From contig NZ_JAJUWU010000015.1 in assembly GCF_021390325.1 (NCBI RefSeq), positions 124,001-188,000 of the forward strand: a DNA stretch of 64,000 nt. The letters are read 5' to 3'. Below, in pieces: positions 1-9,971 of the stretch (position 1 is the stretch's first letter; each line of letters starts with the position of its first letter). The notes under the pieces were generated by a model, which had not been told where the DNA came from, did not search any database, and worked only from the letters and a program-made list of their open reading frames with translations. The DNA is from Jiella avicenniae (lineage in GTDB: Bacteria; Pseudomonadota; Alphaproteobacteria; Rhizobiales; Rhizobiaceae). The position numbers and the translations under genes were made by a program.

Positions 1-705
1 CGCCTCGCGGAAGCGGTAGCCCACCCCGTAGAGGGTTTCGATCATGTCGAAATCGTCGTCGATCGCCTTGAACTTCTTGCGCAGTCGCTTGATGTGGCTG
101 TCGATGGTGCGGTCGTCGACATAGACCTGTTCGTCATAGGCGGCGTCCATCAGGGCGTCGCGGCTCTTCACCACGCCCGGCCGCATCGCCAGCGAGTGCA
201 AAATGAGAAATTCGGTGACCGTCAGGGTCACGGGCTTACTCTTCCAGGTGCAGGTGTGGCGCTCCTGGTCCATCACCAACTGGCCGCGCTCCAGGGAGGA
301 TTCCGGGGCTGCCGTCGCGCCGGGCTTGGCCGTGACGTCCCGCGGCGCGCCGCGCCTCAGGATCGCACGGACGCGTTCGACCAGGAGCCTTTGCGAGAAC
401 GGTTTGCGGATATAGTCGTCCGCGCCCATCTTCAGCCCGAAGAGCTCGTCGATCTCCTCGTCCTTGGAGGTGAGGAAGATCACCGGCAGGTCGGACTTCT
501 GGCGCAGGCGGCGCAAGAGTTCCATCCCGTCCATGCGCGGCATCTTGATGTCGAAGATGGCGAGATGCGGCGGGCTCGATTGCAGCCCCTCCAGCGCGGA
601 TGCGCCGTCGGTGTAGGTCTCGACCCGATAACCCTCGTTTTCCAAAGCAATCGAGACGGACGTCAGAATGTTTCGGTCGTCGTCCACGAGGGCGATTGTC
701 GGCAT
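1..705 (-). CDS. chvI: ChvI response regulator, C-terminus cut by the window edge
   Basis: This is an OmpR/PhoB-type two-component regulator, the partner of the membrane kinase ChvG (ExoS) in rhizobia, which controls envelope, acid and symbiosis or virulence genes. The receiver domain (residues 1-120) shows the acidic pocket DDD at 8-10, the phospho-acceptor Asp52 in FDIKMP and the switch Lys101 in RKPF. The winged-helix DNA-binding domain fills the rest and ends in the family motif GVGYRFREA at base 1, so only a few C-terminal residues are missing. The start is the ATG at 705, which gives the usual N-terminus [10 protein letters not shown]. Divergent placement against pckA is the normal Hyphomicrobiales order; chvG would be expected just outside the window. 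Confidence 0.93.
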   Translation of the reverse strand, partial: MPTIALVDDDRNILTSVSIALENEGYRVETYTDGASALEGLQSSPPHLAIFDIKMPRMDGMELLRRLRQKSDLPVIFLTSKDEEIDELFGLKMGADDYIRKPFSQRLLVERVRAILRRGAPRDVTAKPGATAAPESSLERGQLVMDQERHTCTWKSKPVTLTVTEFLILHSLAMRPGVVKSRDALMDAAYDEQVYVDDRTIDSHIKRLRKKFKAIDDDFDMIETLYGVGYRFREA

Positions 706-1340
706 TTCAAACTTCTCCAGTCTTCGATCCGGCTGCAGTTCGCAATGCGTGCCGCACGGTGAAGGCCGCCGGATCTGGCGTGGCGGAGGCGCGACCGGCC
801 GGCGCTGCAGGCTCGCCTGCCTCCGCCGATTTCGAACCATGCCATCGCATGAGATAAGCCCCTTACTCGACATCAATCCGCATAAAAATGTGGCACGCCG
901 CGAAATCGGCAACGGGGCCCGATGTTATGGCCTCGATGCGTCTGCCGGGCGGCTCGATCCGGCTCGTCCCGAAGCTTCGGCCGCGCCATCTCGGCGTCGC
1001 GACCCATCTTTTCGCTGACGCTCACGAGGCGCGTCGCCGAGGCTGATCGACGCGCATTATAACAGAAGACGGCGGGAATACAGCCCGGGGGGTGGGGTGG
1101 CGGCCCACGTCGCCTGCCACGCTCGAACGTCCGAGGGCGCCCCGAGGGGGCGATCGTTTCTGGAATGAAGTATCGGTGCGGATTTAAGCATCGAAACGAT
1201 TAGATCACCAGCAAACCCGACTTAATCGATTAAATTACTGATATCGTTAAGTTTTAATGGTGAAAGTGCTTGCGGCTGACTGGGCTGTCGTCTATCTGTC
1301 GTGAAATCCAGGGTGGGTCGAGCGAGTTTTCAGGAGGCGA
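706..1340. promoter_or_regulatory. Divergent chvI/pckA control region
   Basis: These 635 bases contain no convincing gene. They must hold the promoters of both chvI (leftward) and pckA (rightward). The part nearest pckA (about 1180-1265) is clearly A+T-rich against the G+C-rich background and carries a perfect 12-bp palindrome at 1222-1233. The remainder is G+C-rich and shows no further structure I can interpret. Confidence 0.6.
1222..1233. promoter_or_regulatory. Palindrome TTAATCGATTAA, candidate pckA operator
   Basis: A perfect 12-bp palindrome with a central CG, about 110 bases upstream of the pckA start and inside the A+T-rich segment. The shape fits operators of LacI-family regulators, and pckA of Sinorhizobium is known to be controlled by a LacI-family protein, PckR. 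That this is the PckR-type site is inference. Confidence 0.35.
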
Positions 1341-2954
<1,614 letters not shown>

Positions 2955-2969
2955 ATCGACGGGCGACGA

Positions 2970-2993
2970 CGCCGGCGCATCCCTGCGTCGGCG
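2970..2993 (+). terminator. Hairpin downstream of pckA
   Basis: Ten-pair stem (CGCCGGCGCA with TGCGTCGGCG, one G-U pair) around a four-base loop, 16 bases after the pckA stop. No T-run follows, so termination is plausible but not certain. Confidence 0.4.
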
Positions 2994-3247
2994 ATCCGAC
3001 ACTTTCCTGGGAGGGAACACGGCATCGGCTGGCGCTGCATCTTCGCAGGCGCCGGCCGGTGCCGAATGCGTTTGGCGCTCCGGCCGGCCGCGGGGGCGAG
3101 CGCTGCCGGCAGGGCACGACCGTCGCGGCTGTGGTGCGAGATTCGACGGTCGCCCTTCACGCGGCGGCCCCGCCGTGCTTCAGACTGTCCGGAGGAGCCG
3201 CTGCGCCGATCTGCGACCGGGGCAACGGTGCGACGACGGAAAGGACC

Positions 3248-3682
3248 ATGGCCGAAACACGAGATCTCAGGATCAGCAATGCGGTCGTCCTGCCGGAGGC
3301 CGACCTCGAGGAGCAGTTCATCCGGGCGTCCGGGCCGGGCGGCCAGAACGTCAACAAGGTCTCCTCCGCCGTTCAGCTGCGTTTCCTCGCCGGCCGGTGC
3401 GAAGCCATATCACCGGAGGTGAAGCGCCGGCTCCATCGCCTGGCCGGACAGCGGGCCACGAAGGACGGCGACGTGCTGATCGAGGCGTCGCGCTTCCGCA
3501 GCCAGGAGCGCAACCGCGAGGACGCGCGCGAAAGGCTGGCGGATCTGGTGCGCGAGGCGCTGCGGCCCCCGCCGCCGCCGCGCAAGAAGACGCGGCCCTC
3601 CAAAGGCGCGGTCGAGCGCCGCATCAAGGAAAAGAAGGGCCGCTCGAAGATCAAGGCGATGCGCCGCTCCGTCGGAGACTGA
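3248..3682 (+). CDS. arfB: Alternative ribosome-rescue peptidyl-tRNA hydrolase ArfB (YaeJ/ICT1)
   Basis: Releases nascent peptides from ribosomes stalled without a stop codon. This 144-aa protein is the short, codon-independent release-factor type: the catalytic GGQ loop is in RASGPGGQNVNKVSSAV (residues 27-43), and the extended basic tail after residue 105 (KKTRPSKGAVERRIKEKKG and onward) is the part that enters the mRNA channel in ArfB and ICT1. The ATG at 3248 follows GGAAAGG and puts the first family-like residues (LRISNAVVLPE) at the N-terminus. A longer upstream reading frame exists but its sequence is not protein-like. It looks monocistronic. Confidence 0.93.
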   Translation: MAETRDLRISNAVVLPEADLEEQFIRASGPGGQNVNKVSSAVQLRFLAGRCEAISPEVKRRLHRLAGQRATKDGDVLIEASRFRSQERNREDARERLADLVREALRPPPPPRKKTRPSKGAVERRIKEKKGRSKIKAMRRSVGD

Positions 3683-4194
3683 GAAAAGGCCTCGTCCCCG
3701 CCATTGGACGGCCGGGGAGGGTAGCGGCTCCTGCCGGATGCTGCCGTCCGACGGCTGTCTCGACCGAAATCGCTCCGAGGCGAGGGGCGTATGGCCGTCG
3801 CCATCTGCAGCGTGAGACCGGCGCCGCCGACGGGCCCGGCGGATGCGCTACGTTCGAAATCTCGTCCGGATGCGGTCGGCGGGTGGCGTCAACTTGACGC
3901 ATCCTGCAAGTATCGAGGCGAATTCGTTCCTGAATCTTCGAGTGCCATCTCCGCTCGGCTTGCGGCGAAATAGAATTTCGCCATGCCTTGGAGCGCCTTG
4001 CAGTGGATTTTTTCTACAATTTGCGCTGGCGTGGGCCAAAAGATCTGTTCGATCGTGACCGAAGAATGGCGCGAGCCGGGCATGGTCAATAATGCGTGAA
4101 AGAATACTCGGAAGCCGTGACCGTGCGAGTGCGTAACTTCGACATCCTCCGTCGAGAGGGTTCGAAACAACGTTTCAAACGGGAGAACTCGAAC
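3683..4194. other. Gene-free stretch with the fasciclin-gene promoter
   Basis: No coding sequence that I believe. The right part (about 3985-4180) becomes more A+T-rich and presumably holds the promoter and leader of the next gene. An imperfect 21-bp inverted repeat lies at 4160-4180, immediately before the ribosome-binding site. Confidence 0.4.
4160..4180. promoter_or_regulatory. Imperfect inverted repeat overlapping the leader of the fasciclin gene
   Basis: GTTCGAAAC-AAC-GTTTCAAAC: nine-base arms with one mismatch around three bases, ending 14 bases before the ATG. It could be a repressor site or an mRNA hairpin next to the ribosome-binding site. No known factor is assigned. Confidence 0.3.
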
Positions 4195-4803
4195 ATGTTG
4201 AAGTCCATGATCCGTGCCGCCGCCGTCACGACGCTCGTCGCCGCCGGCTCGCTGGCCGTCGCCCCTGCCGCCCTCGCGCAGGACACCATGAAGTCCGACA
4301 CCGGCGCGATGGCCGGCGACATGCCGATGGTCGGCGGCGCACCGATGGATCCGCAGAAGACGATCCCGGAAAATGCCTCGCAGGCCGACAACCTGACCAC
4401 GCTGGTCGCTGCGGTGAAGGCTGCCGGTCTCGTCGAGACGCTGAGCGGCGACGGCCCCTTCACGGTGTTCGCACCGACCAACGCGGCCTTCGAGAAGCTG
4501 CCGGCGGGCACCGTCGACGACCTTCTGAAGCCGGAGAACAAGGACAAGCTGACGAAGATCCTGACCTATCACGTGGTGCCGGCCAAGGCGACCTCCGAGG
4601 CGGCCATGCAGATGATCAAGGACGACGGCGGCGCCCACACGGTGAAGACCGTCGAGGGTGAGCCGATCACCCTGCGCATGGACGGCGACAATCTGGTGGT
4701 CATCGATGCCAGCGGCAACGGCGCGGTGGTGACCCAAGCCGACGTCATGCAGTCGAACGGCGTGGTGCACGTCATCGATACGGTTTTGATGCCGAAGATG
4801 TAA
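4195..4803 (+). CDS. Secreted fasciclin (FAS1) domain protein
   Basis: A 202-aa exported protein. Residues 1-28 form a Sec signal peptide (charged start, hydrophobic VTTLVAAGSLAVAPAALA, cleavage after ALA). A short Met-rich linker follows, then one FAS1 domain: NLTTLVAAVKAAGLVETL, the first conserved block PFTVFAPTNAAFEKLPAG, and the second block DVMQSNGVVHVIDTVLMP at the C-terminus. FAS1 domains mediate adhesion or matrix interactions; related single-domain proteins are widespread in alphaproteobacteria and their role is mostly unknown. The ATG at 4195 follows CGGGAGAA. It is followed by a good intrinsic terminator, so it is probably monocistronic. Confidence 0.9.
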   Translation: MLKSMIRAAAVTTLVAAGSLAVAPAALAQDTMKSDTGAMAGDMPMVGGAPMDPQKTIPENASQADNLTTLVAAVKAAGLVETLSGDGPFTVFAPTNAAFEKLPAGTVDDLLKPENKDKLTKILTYHVVPAKATSEAAMQMIKDDGGAHTVKTVEGEPITLRMDGDNLVVIDASGNGAVVTQADVMQSNGVVHVIDTVLMPKM

Positions 4804-4827
4804 TCGCCGCGAAGAAGTCGGCCTCGC

Positions 4828-4859
4828 CGGTTGGCCACGTTTCCGGCCGGCCGCTTTTT
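4828..4859 (+). terminator. Intrinsic terminator after the fasciclin gene
   Basis: Nine-pair stem (CGGTTGGCC with GGCCGGCCG, including two G-U pairs), eight-base loop, then CTTTTT. It lies 25 bases after the stop codon. Confidence 0.75.
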
Positions 4860-5015
4860 CGGCGACGGGGGCGGGGCAGGGCGTAACGTGCCTTGCCGCG
4901 CCCCCGAACACATTCGTGAAGAGCCGCGGCGCCGCGATCGCTGGCGTCCGGACGAAGACGCACCATCTCAATCCTCGCGCGAACGAGGTGGTGGGCTACC
5001 ATGGAGCTTTTGGCG

Positions 5016-5510
5016 ATGATCAGACGCAATTTTCTCAAGGCCGGTGTTGCCGCCGTCGGTGCCGTGGCGCTGGGGCGCAAGGCGGCGGATGCGGCCGAAG
5101 GCAAGTTTCCGGTGTCCCACACCGAGGCCGAGTGGAAGAAGCTGCTTTCGCCCGACCAGTACGCCGTGCTCCGCCAGGAGGCGACGGAACGGCCGTTTTC
5201 GAGCCCGCTGAACGCCAACAAGAAAGCCGGCGTCTACAACTGCGCCGGCTGCGACACGGCGGTCTATTCGTCGGAGACAAAGTTCGAGTCCGGCACGGGC
5301 TGGCCGAGCTTCTGGGCGCCGATCTCCTCCGAAGCCGTCGGCACGACGACCGACTACAAGCTGATCTATCCGCGCACCGAGGTCCATTGCGCCACCTGCG
5401 GCGGTCATCTCGGCCACGTCTTCGACGACGGCCCGAAGCCGACCGGCAAGCGCCATTGTATCAACGGGGTGGCGCTGAAGTTCAACCCGGGCGCCGCCCA
5501 GGCCTCGTGA
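5016..5510 (+). CDS. msrB: Peptide methionine (R)-S-oxide reductase MsrB with Tat-type signal
   Basis: Reduces methionine-R-sulfoxide in damaged proteins. The N-terminus MIRRNFLKAGVAAVGAVALG carries the twin-arginine pattern RRNFLK before a hydrophobic stretch, so the protein is probably exported to the periplasm. The two zinc CxxC pairs are present (NCAGC and HCATC), with GTGWPSFW, GGHLGHVFDDGP and the catalytic Cys in RHCINGVALKF. It is a Cys enzyme, not a selenoprotein. The start at 5016 is chosen because GGAG at 5003-5006 is well placed and it puts RR at residues 3-4; an in-frame ATG at 5001 would add five residues. Confidence 0.92.
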   Translation: MIRRNFLKAGVAAVGAVALGRKAADAAEGKFPVSHTEAEWKKLLSPDQYAVLRQEATERPFSSPLNANKKAGVYNCAGCDTAVYSSETKFESGTGWPSFWAPISSEAVGTTTDYKLIYPRTEVHCATCGGHLGHVFDDGPKPTGKRHCINGVALKFNPGAAQAS

Positions 5511-5595
5511 CGAGCCGCGCTTGACGGCGCGCCCGTCCGCCAGAAGGAAGGATGACGGGCCGGACCCGTTGGGATCCCGCGATCGGAGCCCGGCA

Positions 5596-5634
5596 GGACC
5601 TGCGGCTTGCGAACCGGGCGGCAGGTCCGTTTCT
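5596..5634 (+). terminator. Hairpin with T-rich tail downstream of msrB
   Basis: GGACCTGC (5596-5603) pairs with GCAGGTCC (5621-5628), with a small inner CGG/CCG helix, followed by GTTTCTTC. Distance to the msrB stop is 85 bases. Confidence 0.5.
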
Positions 5635-5788
5635 TCAACTCTTCTGAACATTTTCGGCCCAGGATGGGGAAGGCAGCTTCGCTCGCGACATTGAAGCGGC
5701 ACCCGGCCGTCGCCATATGATCGGTTGTGCGGACGGTGCCGCTTACGGGCCGTCGCCTGTGAAGTCGCTTGAACGAGGGCTTTGACCG

Positions 5789-6241
5789 ATGTCTCGCATG
5801 ACGCCTTTCTCCAGCCCGTTGATGCTCGGTTTCGACAGCGTCGAGAAGACGCTCGAGCGGATCGCCAAGGGCGGTGACGGCTATCCCCCGTACAACATCG
5901 AGCGCATCCGCAAGGACGCTTCGCTGGATCGGGACCGGGACTGCGATGCCGGGGACCTCATCCGCATCACGCTTGCCGTCGCCGGCTTCCTGCCGGAAGA
6001 CCTCGAAGTGACCGTGGAGGAGAACCAGCTCCTCATCCGCGGCCGCCAGAGCGAAGAGGACGGCGGGCGCGAATACCTGCATCGCGGCATCGCCGCGCGG
6101 CAGTTCCAGAAGTGTTTTCTGCTTGCCGATGGCATGCGGGTGATCGGGGCGCAGCTGAAGAACGGGCTGCTCCTGATCGATCTGGCGAAACCGGAACCCG
6201 AACGCATCGTCAGGAGAATCGAGATCGCGGTCAACGAATGA
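5789..6241 (+). CDS. Small heat-shock protein Hsp20 (IbpA type)
   Basis: ATP-independent holdase chaperone that binds unfolding proteins in the cytoplasm. The 150-aa protein has the rhizobial N-terminal signature PYNIERI (residues 31-37), the alpha-crystallin domain from about 50 to 140 (ITLAVAGFLPEDLEVTVEEN, then GRQ and EYLHRGIAARQFQKCFLL) and the conserved segment AQLKNGLLLIDL. The variable C-terminal tail is short and lacks an obvious IXI motif. It is followed after 34 bases by a DUF1150 gene, an arrangement common in this order, so they are probably co-transcribed. A heat-shock leader (ROSE element) could be sought in 5640-5788 but I could not recognise one by eye. Confidence 0.93.
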   Translation: MSRMTPFSSPLMLGFDSVEKTLERIAKGGDGYPPYNIERIRKDASLDRDRDCDAGDLIRITLAVAGFLPEDLEVTVEENQLLIRGRQSEEDGGREYLHRGIAARQFQKCFLLADGMRVIGAQLKNGLLLIDLAKPEPERIVRRIEIAVNE

Positions 6242-6275
6242 GCGGATCTCGCGTTTGCCTTGAAAGGAGACGACC

Positions 6276-6530
6276 ATGACCGATCATGTTTCCGGCAATC
6301 CTGCCTCCTTCGACCTCGCCGCCTTTGGCGAGGGGCAGATCGCCTATATGCGCCAGATGTCTTCCGACGAGATGCGCGCCCGGTTTCCCGCCGCCAAGTC
6401 GATCCAGCCCGGGCTGAAGCTCTGGGCGCTGTTCGGCGCCGACGGGACCCCGCTGGCCGTCTCCGACGACCGGTCGAGCATCTTGGCCAGCGCTTCCCAA
6501 AACGAGCTCCAGACCGTCAGCCTCCACTGA
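6276..6530 (+). CDS. DUF1150 family protein
   Basis: An 84-aa cytoplasmic protein of the DUF1150 family. No catalytic motif is visible; the conserved part is GQIAYMRQMSSDEM followed by GLKLWALFGADGTPLAVSDD and an Ala/Ser-rich end. The family sits directly downstream of hsp20 genes in many alphaproteobacteria, so a role in heat-shock proteostasis is inferred from context only. The ATG at 6276 follows an excellent AAAGGAG. Confidence 0.88.
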   Translation: MTDHVSGNPASFDLAAFGEGQIAYMRQMSSDEMRARFPAAKSIQPGLKLWALFGADGTPLAVSDDRSSILASASQNELQTVSLH

Positions 6531-6547
6531 CGGCGGATGGTCCGTTC

Positions 6548-6574
6548 AGCGACGACCCCGTCGGGGCCGTCGCT
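6548..6574 (+). terminator. Hairpin after the hsp20-DUF1150 operon
   Basis: AGCGACG (6548-6554) pairs with CGTCGCT (6568-6574); inside it CCCC pairs with GGGG across a GTC loop, with one internal mismatch. There is no T-run. It starts 17 bases after the DUF1150 stop. Confidence 0.45.
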
Positions 6575-6732
6575 GCCGGGACGTCTGCTCGACGCCGTCG
6601 AGGCGGGTCAAGAAGGGGTGATCTGCGGTCTCAACTCGACGGTCCGGCAGGTGGAGGTATCTTCGCCCAGCCGCGCGCTACGCGCCCCCCTTCGGATAGC
6701 CGCGGCGACGGAAGAAACGGGATCTCGGACGC

Positions 6733-7518
6733 TCAGGCCGCCATCATCGAAGTCTCGGGCTTTTTCGCACCCGTCATCAACGCCACCGCGTCGTTCATCG
6801 TCGCCATTTTCGGATCGACGACGCAAAGCCGTTTGCCGAGCCGGTGCACGTGGATGCGATCGGCGACCTCGAACACGTGCGGCATGTTGTGAGAGATCAG
6901 GACGATCGGCAGGCCGCGGGAGCGGACGTCCTGGATCAGTTCCAGGACCTTGCGCGATTCCTTGACGCCCAATGCCGCCGTCGGCTCGTCGAGGATGATC
7001 ACCTTCGAGCCGAACGCGGCCGCGCGTGCAACGGCGACGCCCTGGCGCTGGCCGCCGGACAGGGTCTCCACCGCCTGGGCGATGTTCTGGATGGTCATCA
7101 GCCCTAGATCGGAGAGCTTTTCGCGGGCGATGCGCTCCATCGCCTTGCGGTCGAGCATCCGCAGATATTTGCCGGCGAAGCCGCTTTTCCGGATTTCGCG
7201 GCCGAGGAACATGTTGTCGGCGATCGACAGGGCCGGCGACAGGGCAAGGTTCTGATACACGGTCTCGATGCCGGCTTCGCGCGCCTCCATCGGCGAGGTG
7301 AAGCGCACGAGTTCGCCGTTCAGCCGGATCTCCCCCTCGTCGGGTACGACTGCGCCCGACAGGGTCTTGATCAGCGACGACTTGCCGGCGCCGTTGTCGC
7401 CGATCACGGCGAGGATTTCGCCGGGGTAGAGATCGAAGTCGGCATGGTCGATGGCGGTGACGCGCCCGTAGTGCTTGACGATGTTGCGCCCGGAAAGGAC
7501 GGGTTGCCTGGCGCTCAT
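6733..7518 (-). CDS. frcA: Sugar (fructose-type) ABC transporter ATPase
   Basis: The ATP-hydrolysing subunit of a CUT2-type sugar importer. At 261 aa it has a single nucleotide-binding domain, like Sinorhizobium FrcA and unlike the double-domain RbsA/XylG type. Walker A is GDNGAGKSS, the signature is LSGGQRQGVAVARA, Walker B is VIILDEPTAALG and the switch His is in LISHNMPHV. The ATG overlaps the end of the permease gene by four bases (ATGA), showing tight coupling. In Sinorhizobium a kinase gene (frcK) follows; here the next gene is the unrelated, convergent DUF1150. Confidence 0.88.
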   Translation of the reverse strand: MSARQPVLSGRNIVKHYGRVTAIDHADFDLYPGEILAVIGDNGAGKSSLIKTLSGAVVPDEGEIRLNGELVRFTSPMEAREAGIETVYQNLALSPALSIADNMFLGREIRKSGFAGKYLRMLDRKAMERIAREKLSDLGLMTIQNIAQAVETLSGGQRQGVAVARAAAFGSKVIILDEPTAALGVKESRKVLELIQDVRSRGLPIVLISHNMPHVFEVADRIHVHRLGKRLCVVDPKMATMNDAVALMTGAKKPETSMMAA

Positions 7519-8600
7519 GCCGAAATCCTCCGGATCCATTGGTCGAGTGCGACCGCCAGAATGATCAGACAGCCGGAGGCGAAGAGAACCCATTGCGGAT
7601 CGGCGCCCGCGAGCTTCAGCCCGGTCGCGAAGGTGCCGACGGTCAGGGCGCCGAACAAGGAGCCGAGGATCGTGCCGCGCCCGCCGAAGAGCGAGGTGCC
7701 GCCGATCACCACGGCGGCGATCGAGTCGAGATTGGCCTCGGCGAAGGAGGACGGCGAGATCGACCCGACGCGGCCGATCGCCGCCCATGCGGCGAAGGCG
7801 GCGATGAAGCCGGCGACGACGTAGACCGAAAACACCACCTTGTCCGAGCGGACGCCGGCGAGATCGGCCGCTTCCTTGTCGTCGCCGACGGCATAGACGT
7901 GTCGCCCCCAGGCGGTCAGCCGCATGATGTAGGAAAACACCGCGAAGATCAGGACCATCAGGACGACGGCGTAGATCACCGGGGCGCCCATGATCGTCAG
8001 GTTCCAGCCGCCGATCGAGACGCGTTCGCCGAACAGCTTGAGCAGCGGCGCGGTGGCGTCGATGGCCTGGCTGCGGATCGATTGCGAGCCGGTGTAGAGA
8101 TAGACGGTGGCGAGGACGATCTGCCACATGCCGAGCGTGACGATGAAGGGCGGCAGCCTCACCCGCGTCACCAACAGGCCGGAGATGGCGCCGAGGCCCA
8201 TCCCGACGCCGAAGCCGCCGAGGAGGGCGAAGGGCGCCGGCAGGCCGTAGGTGACGGCGAGATGGCCCATGGCGACGTAGCTGAGAACCATCACGGCGCC
8301 GATCGACAGATCGATGCCGGCGGTCAGGATCACCAGCGTCTGCGCGCAGGCGAGAATGCCGACGATGGAAACCTGCTCGAGGGTGATCTTGATGGCGAGG
8401 CCGGTGATCAGCCGCCCGTCCGTCGCGATGGCGAAGACGATCACCGAGGCGAGCAGGATCAGAACCGGAACGAGCGTCGGATTGTTGTGGAGCAGATGCT
8501 GGATCTGTCCCATCCACGAGCGCTTCGGCCGATCGAACACGGGGCTGCTCGTGTCTGCGTCACGGGCGGAATGCTCGTGATCGGTTGATTGGCTGACCAT
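7515..8600 (-). CDS. frcC: Sugar (fructose-type) ABC transporter permease
   Basis: Membrane subunit of the CUT2 importer, 361 aa. A hydrophilic N-terminus of about 45 residues is followed by 8-10 hydrophobic segments. The family signatures are AGIDLSIGAVMVLSYVAMG near residue 113 and AAVVIGGTSLFGGRGTILGS near 290, the latter forming the contact to the ATPase. The start ATG at 8600 follows AAAGAGGCGAGG. It is separated from frcB by 83 bases containing a strong hairpin and overlaps frcA by four bases. Confidence 0.9.
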   Translation of the reverse strand: MVSQSTDHEHSARDADTSSPVFDRPKRSWMGQIQHLLHNNPTLVPVLILLASVIVFAIATDGRLITGLAIKITLEQVSIVGILACAQTLVILTAGIDLSIGAVMVLSYVAMGHLAVTYGLPAPFALLGGFGVGMGLGAISGLLVTRVRLPPFIVTLGMWQIVLATVYLYTGSQSIRSQAIDATAPLLKLFGERVSIGGWNLTIMGAPVIYAVVLMVLIFAVFSYIMRLTAWGRHVYAVGDDKEAADLAGVRSDKVVFSVYVVAGFIAAFAAWAAIGRVGSISPSSFAEANLDSIAAVVIGGTSLFGGRGTILGSLFGALTVGTFATGLKLAGADPQWVLFASGCLIILAVALDQWIRRISA

Positions 8601-8624
8601 CCTCGCCTCTTTCGATGGAGTGAC

Positions 8625-8648
8625 GGCGCGCCTCGCCTGAGGCGCGCC
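8625..8648 (-). other. Intercistronic stem-loop between frcB and frcC
   Basis: A perfect ten-pair G+C stem (GGCGCGCCTC with GAGGCGCGCC) around four bases, flanked by partly pairing outer arms GACGGC/GCCGTC. Position between binding protein and permease genes is typical of stem-loops that protect binding-protein mRNA and lower downstream expression, which gives excess binding protein. That function is inferred. Confidence 0.6.
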
Positions 8649-8683
8649 TGCCGTCTCGACTGGAGTTCAGTCTCGGAGCGGGA

Positions 8684-9703
8684 TCAACCCCAACAGCGGT
8701 CGAGGCCCTCCGCGACCGGGATCGACGGGACGCCGTCGACGGGCTTGTCGGTGACGAGGTTGACGCCGGTATTGGTGAAGTCGAGGCCCTCCGAGGTCTT
8801 GGGCTTTTCGCCGGTTTCGGCGAATTTGGCGATCGCCTGGATGCCGAGCCGGGCCATGTCGAGGGGATATTGCTGGGACGTCGCCCCGATGACCCCGTCC
8901 TGGACGTTCTTGACGCCCGGGCAGCCGCCGTCGACCGAGACGATCAAAACGTCGCCCGCCCGGCCTGCCGACTGCAGCGCCTCGTAGGCGCCGGCCGCCG
9001 CGGGCTCGTTGATCGTGTAGACGACGTTGATCTCGGGATCCTGCAGGAGCAGGTTCTCCATCGCCCGCAGGCCGCCTTCCTCGTTGCCCTGGGTGACTTC
9101 ATGGCCGACGACGCGCGGGTCGGTCTCGTCGCCCCAGCGCTTCTCGTCGCCGGTGTCGATGCCGAAGCCCTCGAGGAAGCCCTGGTCGCGCAGGACGCCG
9201 ACGGTCGGCTGGCTCTCGTTCAGATCGAGCATGGCGATCTTGGCGTTCTCCGGGTCCTCGACGCTCGCCTTCGCCCAGGCGCCGATCAGCCGGCCGGCTT
9301 CGAAGTTGTCGGTCGCGAAGGTGGCGTCGGCGGCATCGACCGGGTCGAGCGGGGTATCGAGCGCGATCACCAGGATCCCGCGGTCGCGGGCGCGCTTCAC
9401 CACGTCTGTGATGGCCGACGTGTCAGAAGCGGTGATCAGGATGCCCTTCACGCCGTCGGCGATGCAGGTCTCGATGGCGTTGACCTGGCTTTCGTGGTCG
9501 CCGTCGACCTTGCCGGCGTAGGACGAGAGCCGGATGCCGAGCTTCTGCGCTTCGGCGGTGGCGCCTTCCTTCATCTTGACGAAGAACGGATTGATGTCCG
9601 TCTTGGTGATCAGGCAGGCGCCGACGTCTGCAGCCGAGGCGGGGACGGCGAAGAGGGCGCCGGAAGCCAGCATCGATCCGGCGATGAGAGTGCGGATGGT
9701 CAC
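8684..9703 (-). CDS. frcB: Periplasmic sugar (fructose-type) binding protein
   Basis: Substrate-binding subunit of the CUT2 importer. The signal peptide [25 protein letters not shown] ends at about residue 23-25. The mature part is a ribose/fructose-type periplasmic binding fold: [18 protein letters not shown], then [35 protein letters not shown] and [14 protein letters not shown]. The GTG at 9703 is chosen because GGGAGGAA stands 8-9 bases before it and it opens directly into the signal peptide. It is the first gene of frcBCA and is divergent from the ROK regulator. The ligand cannot be fixed from sequence; fructose is suggested by resemblance and gene order. Confidence 0.87.
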   Translation of the reverse strand: MTIRTLIAGSMLASGALFAVPASAADVGACLITKTDINPFFVKMKEGATAEAQKLGIRLSSYAGKVDGDHESQVNAIETCIADGVKGILITASDTSAITDVVKRARDRGILVIALDTPLDPVDAADATFATDNFEAGRLIGAWAKASVEDPENAKIAMLDLNESQPTVGVLRDQGFLEGFGIDTGDEKRWGDETDPRVVGHEVTQGNEEGGLRAMENLLLQDPEINVVYTINEPAAAGAYEALQSAGRAGDVLIVSVDGGCPGVKNVQDGVIGATSQQYPLDMARLGIQAIAKFAETGEKPKTSEGLDFTNTGVNLVTDKPVDGVPSIPVAEGLDRCWG

Positions 9704-9971
9704 GTGTGATTTCCTCCCGAATCCGTTGGTTGTGCCGGATCTTTCCGGCGCCGCCGGTCGTGCTCCCATCGACCGGACGATCGAAGGGAACACCATGGAA
9801 TCGCCATTGTCAACAAACATAATTCAGGTAGATTTATATATAAGATTCGTCAGCGATTAGAATGAGTAGTGGCCCGTCGGAAGCCGTGATAGCGTCACAG
9901 CCGAGGATTGCGTGCCGATCGATTCGTCCGCTGCTGCGATCGAATGAGCCTGGTGTCTCGGGAGTTTGACG
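9704..9971. promoter_or_regulatory. Divergent frcB/frcR control region
   Basis: Distinctly A+T-rich between 9805 and 9860, unlike its surroundings, with a perfect palindrome TTATATATAA at 9834-9843. Divergent promoters and the binding site of the ROK protein are expected here; the exact operator cannot be assigned. Confidence 0.55.

Noticed and set aside
3059-3247. N-terminal extension of the ArfB frame
   Set aside because: The added residues are not family-like, and the ATG at 3248 has a ribosome site and the proper N-terminus.
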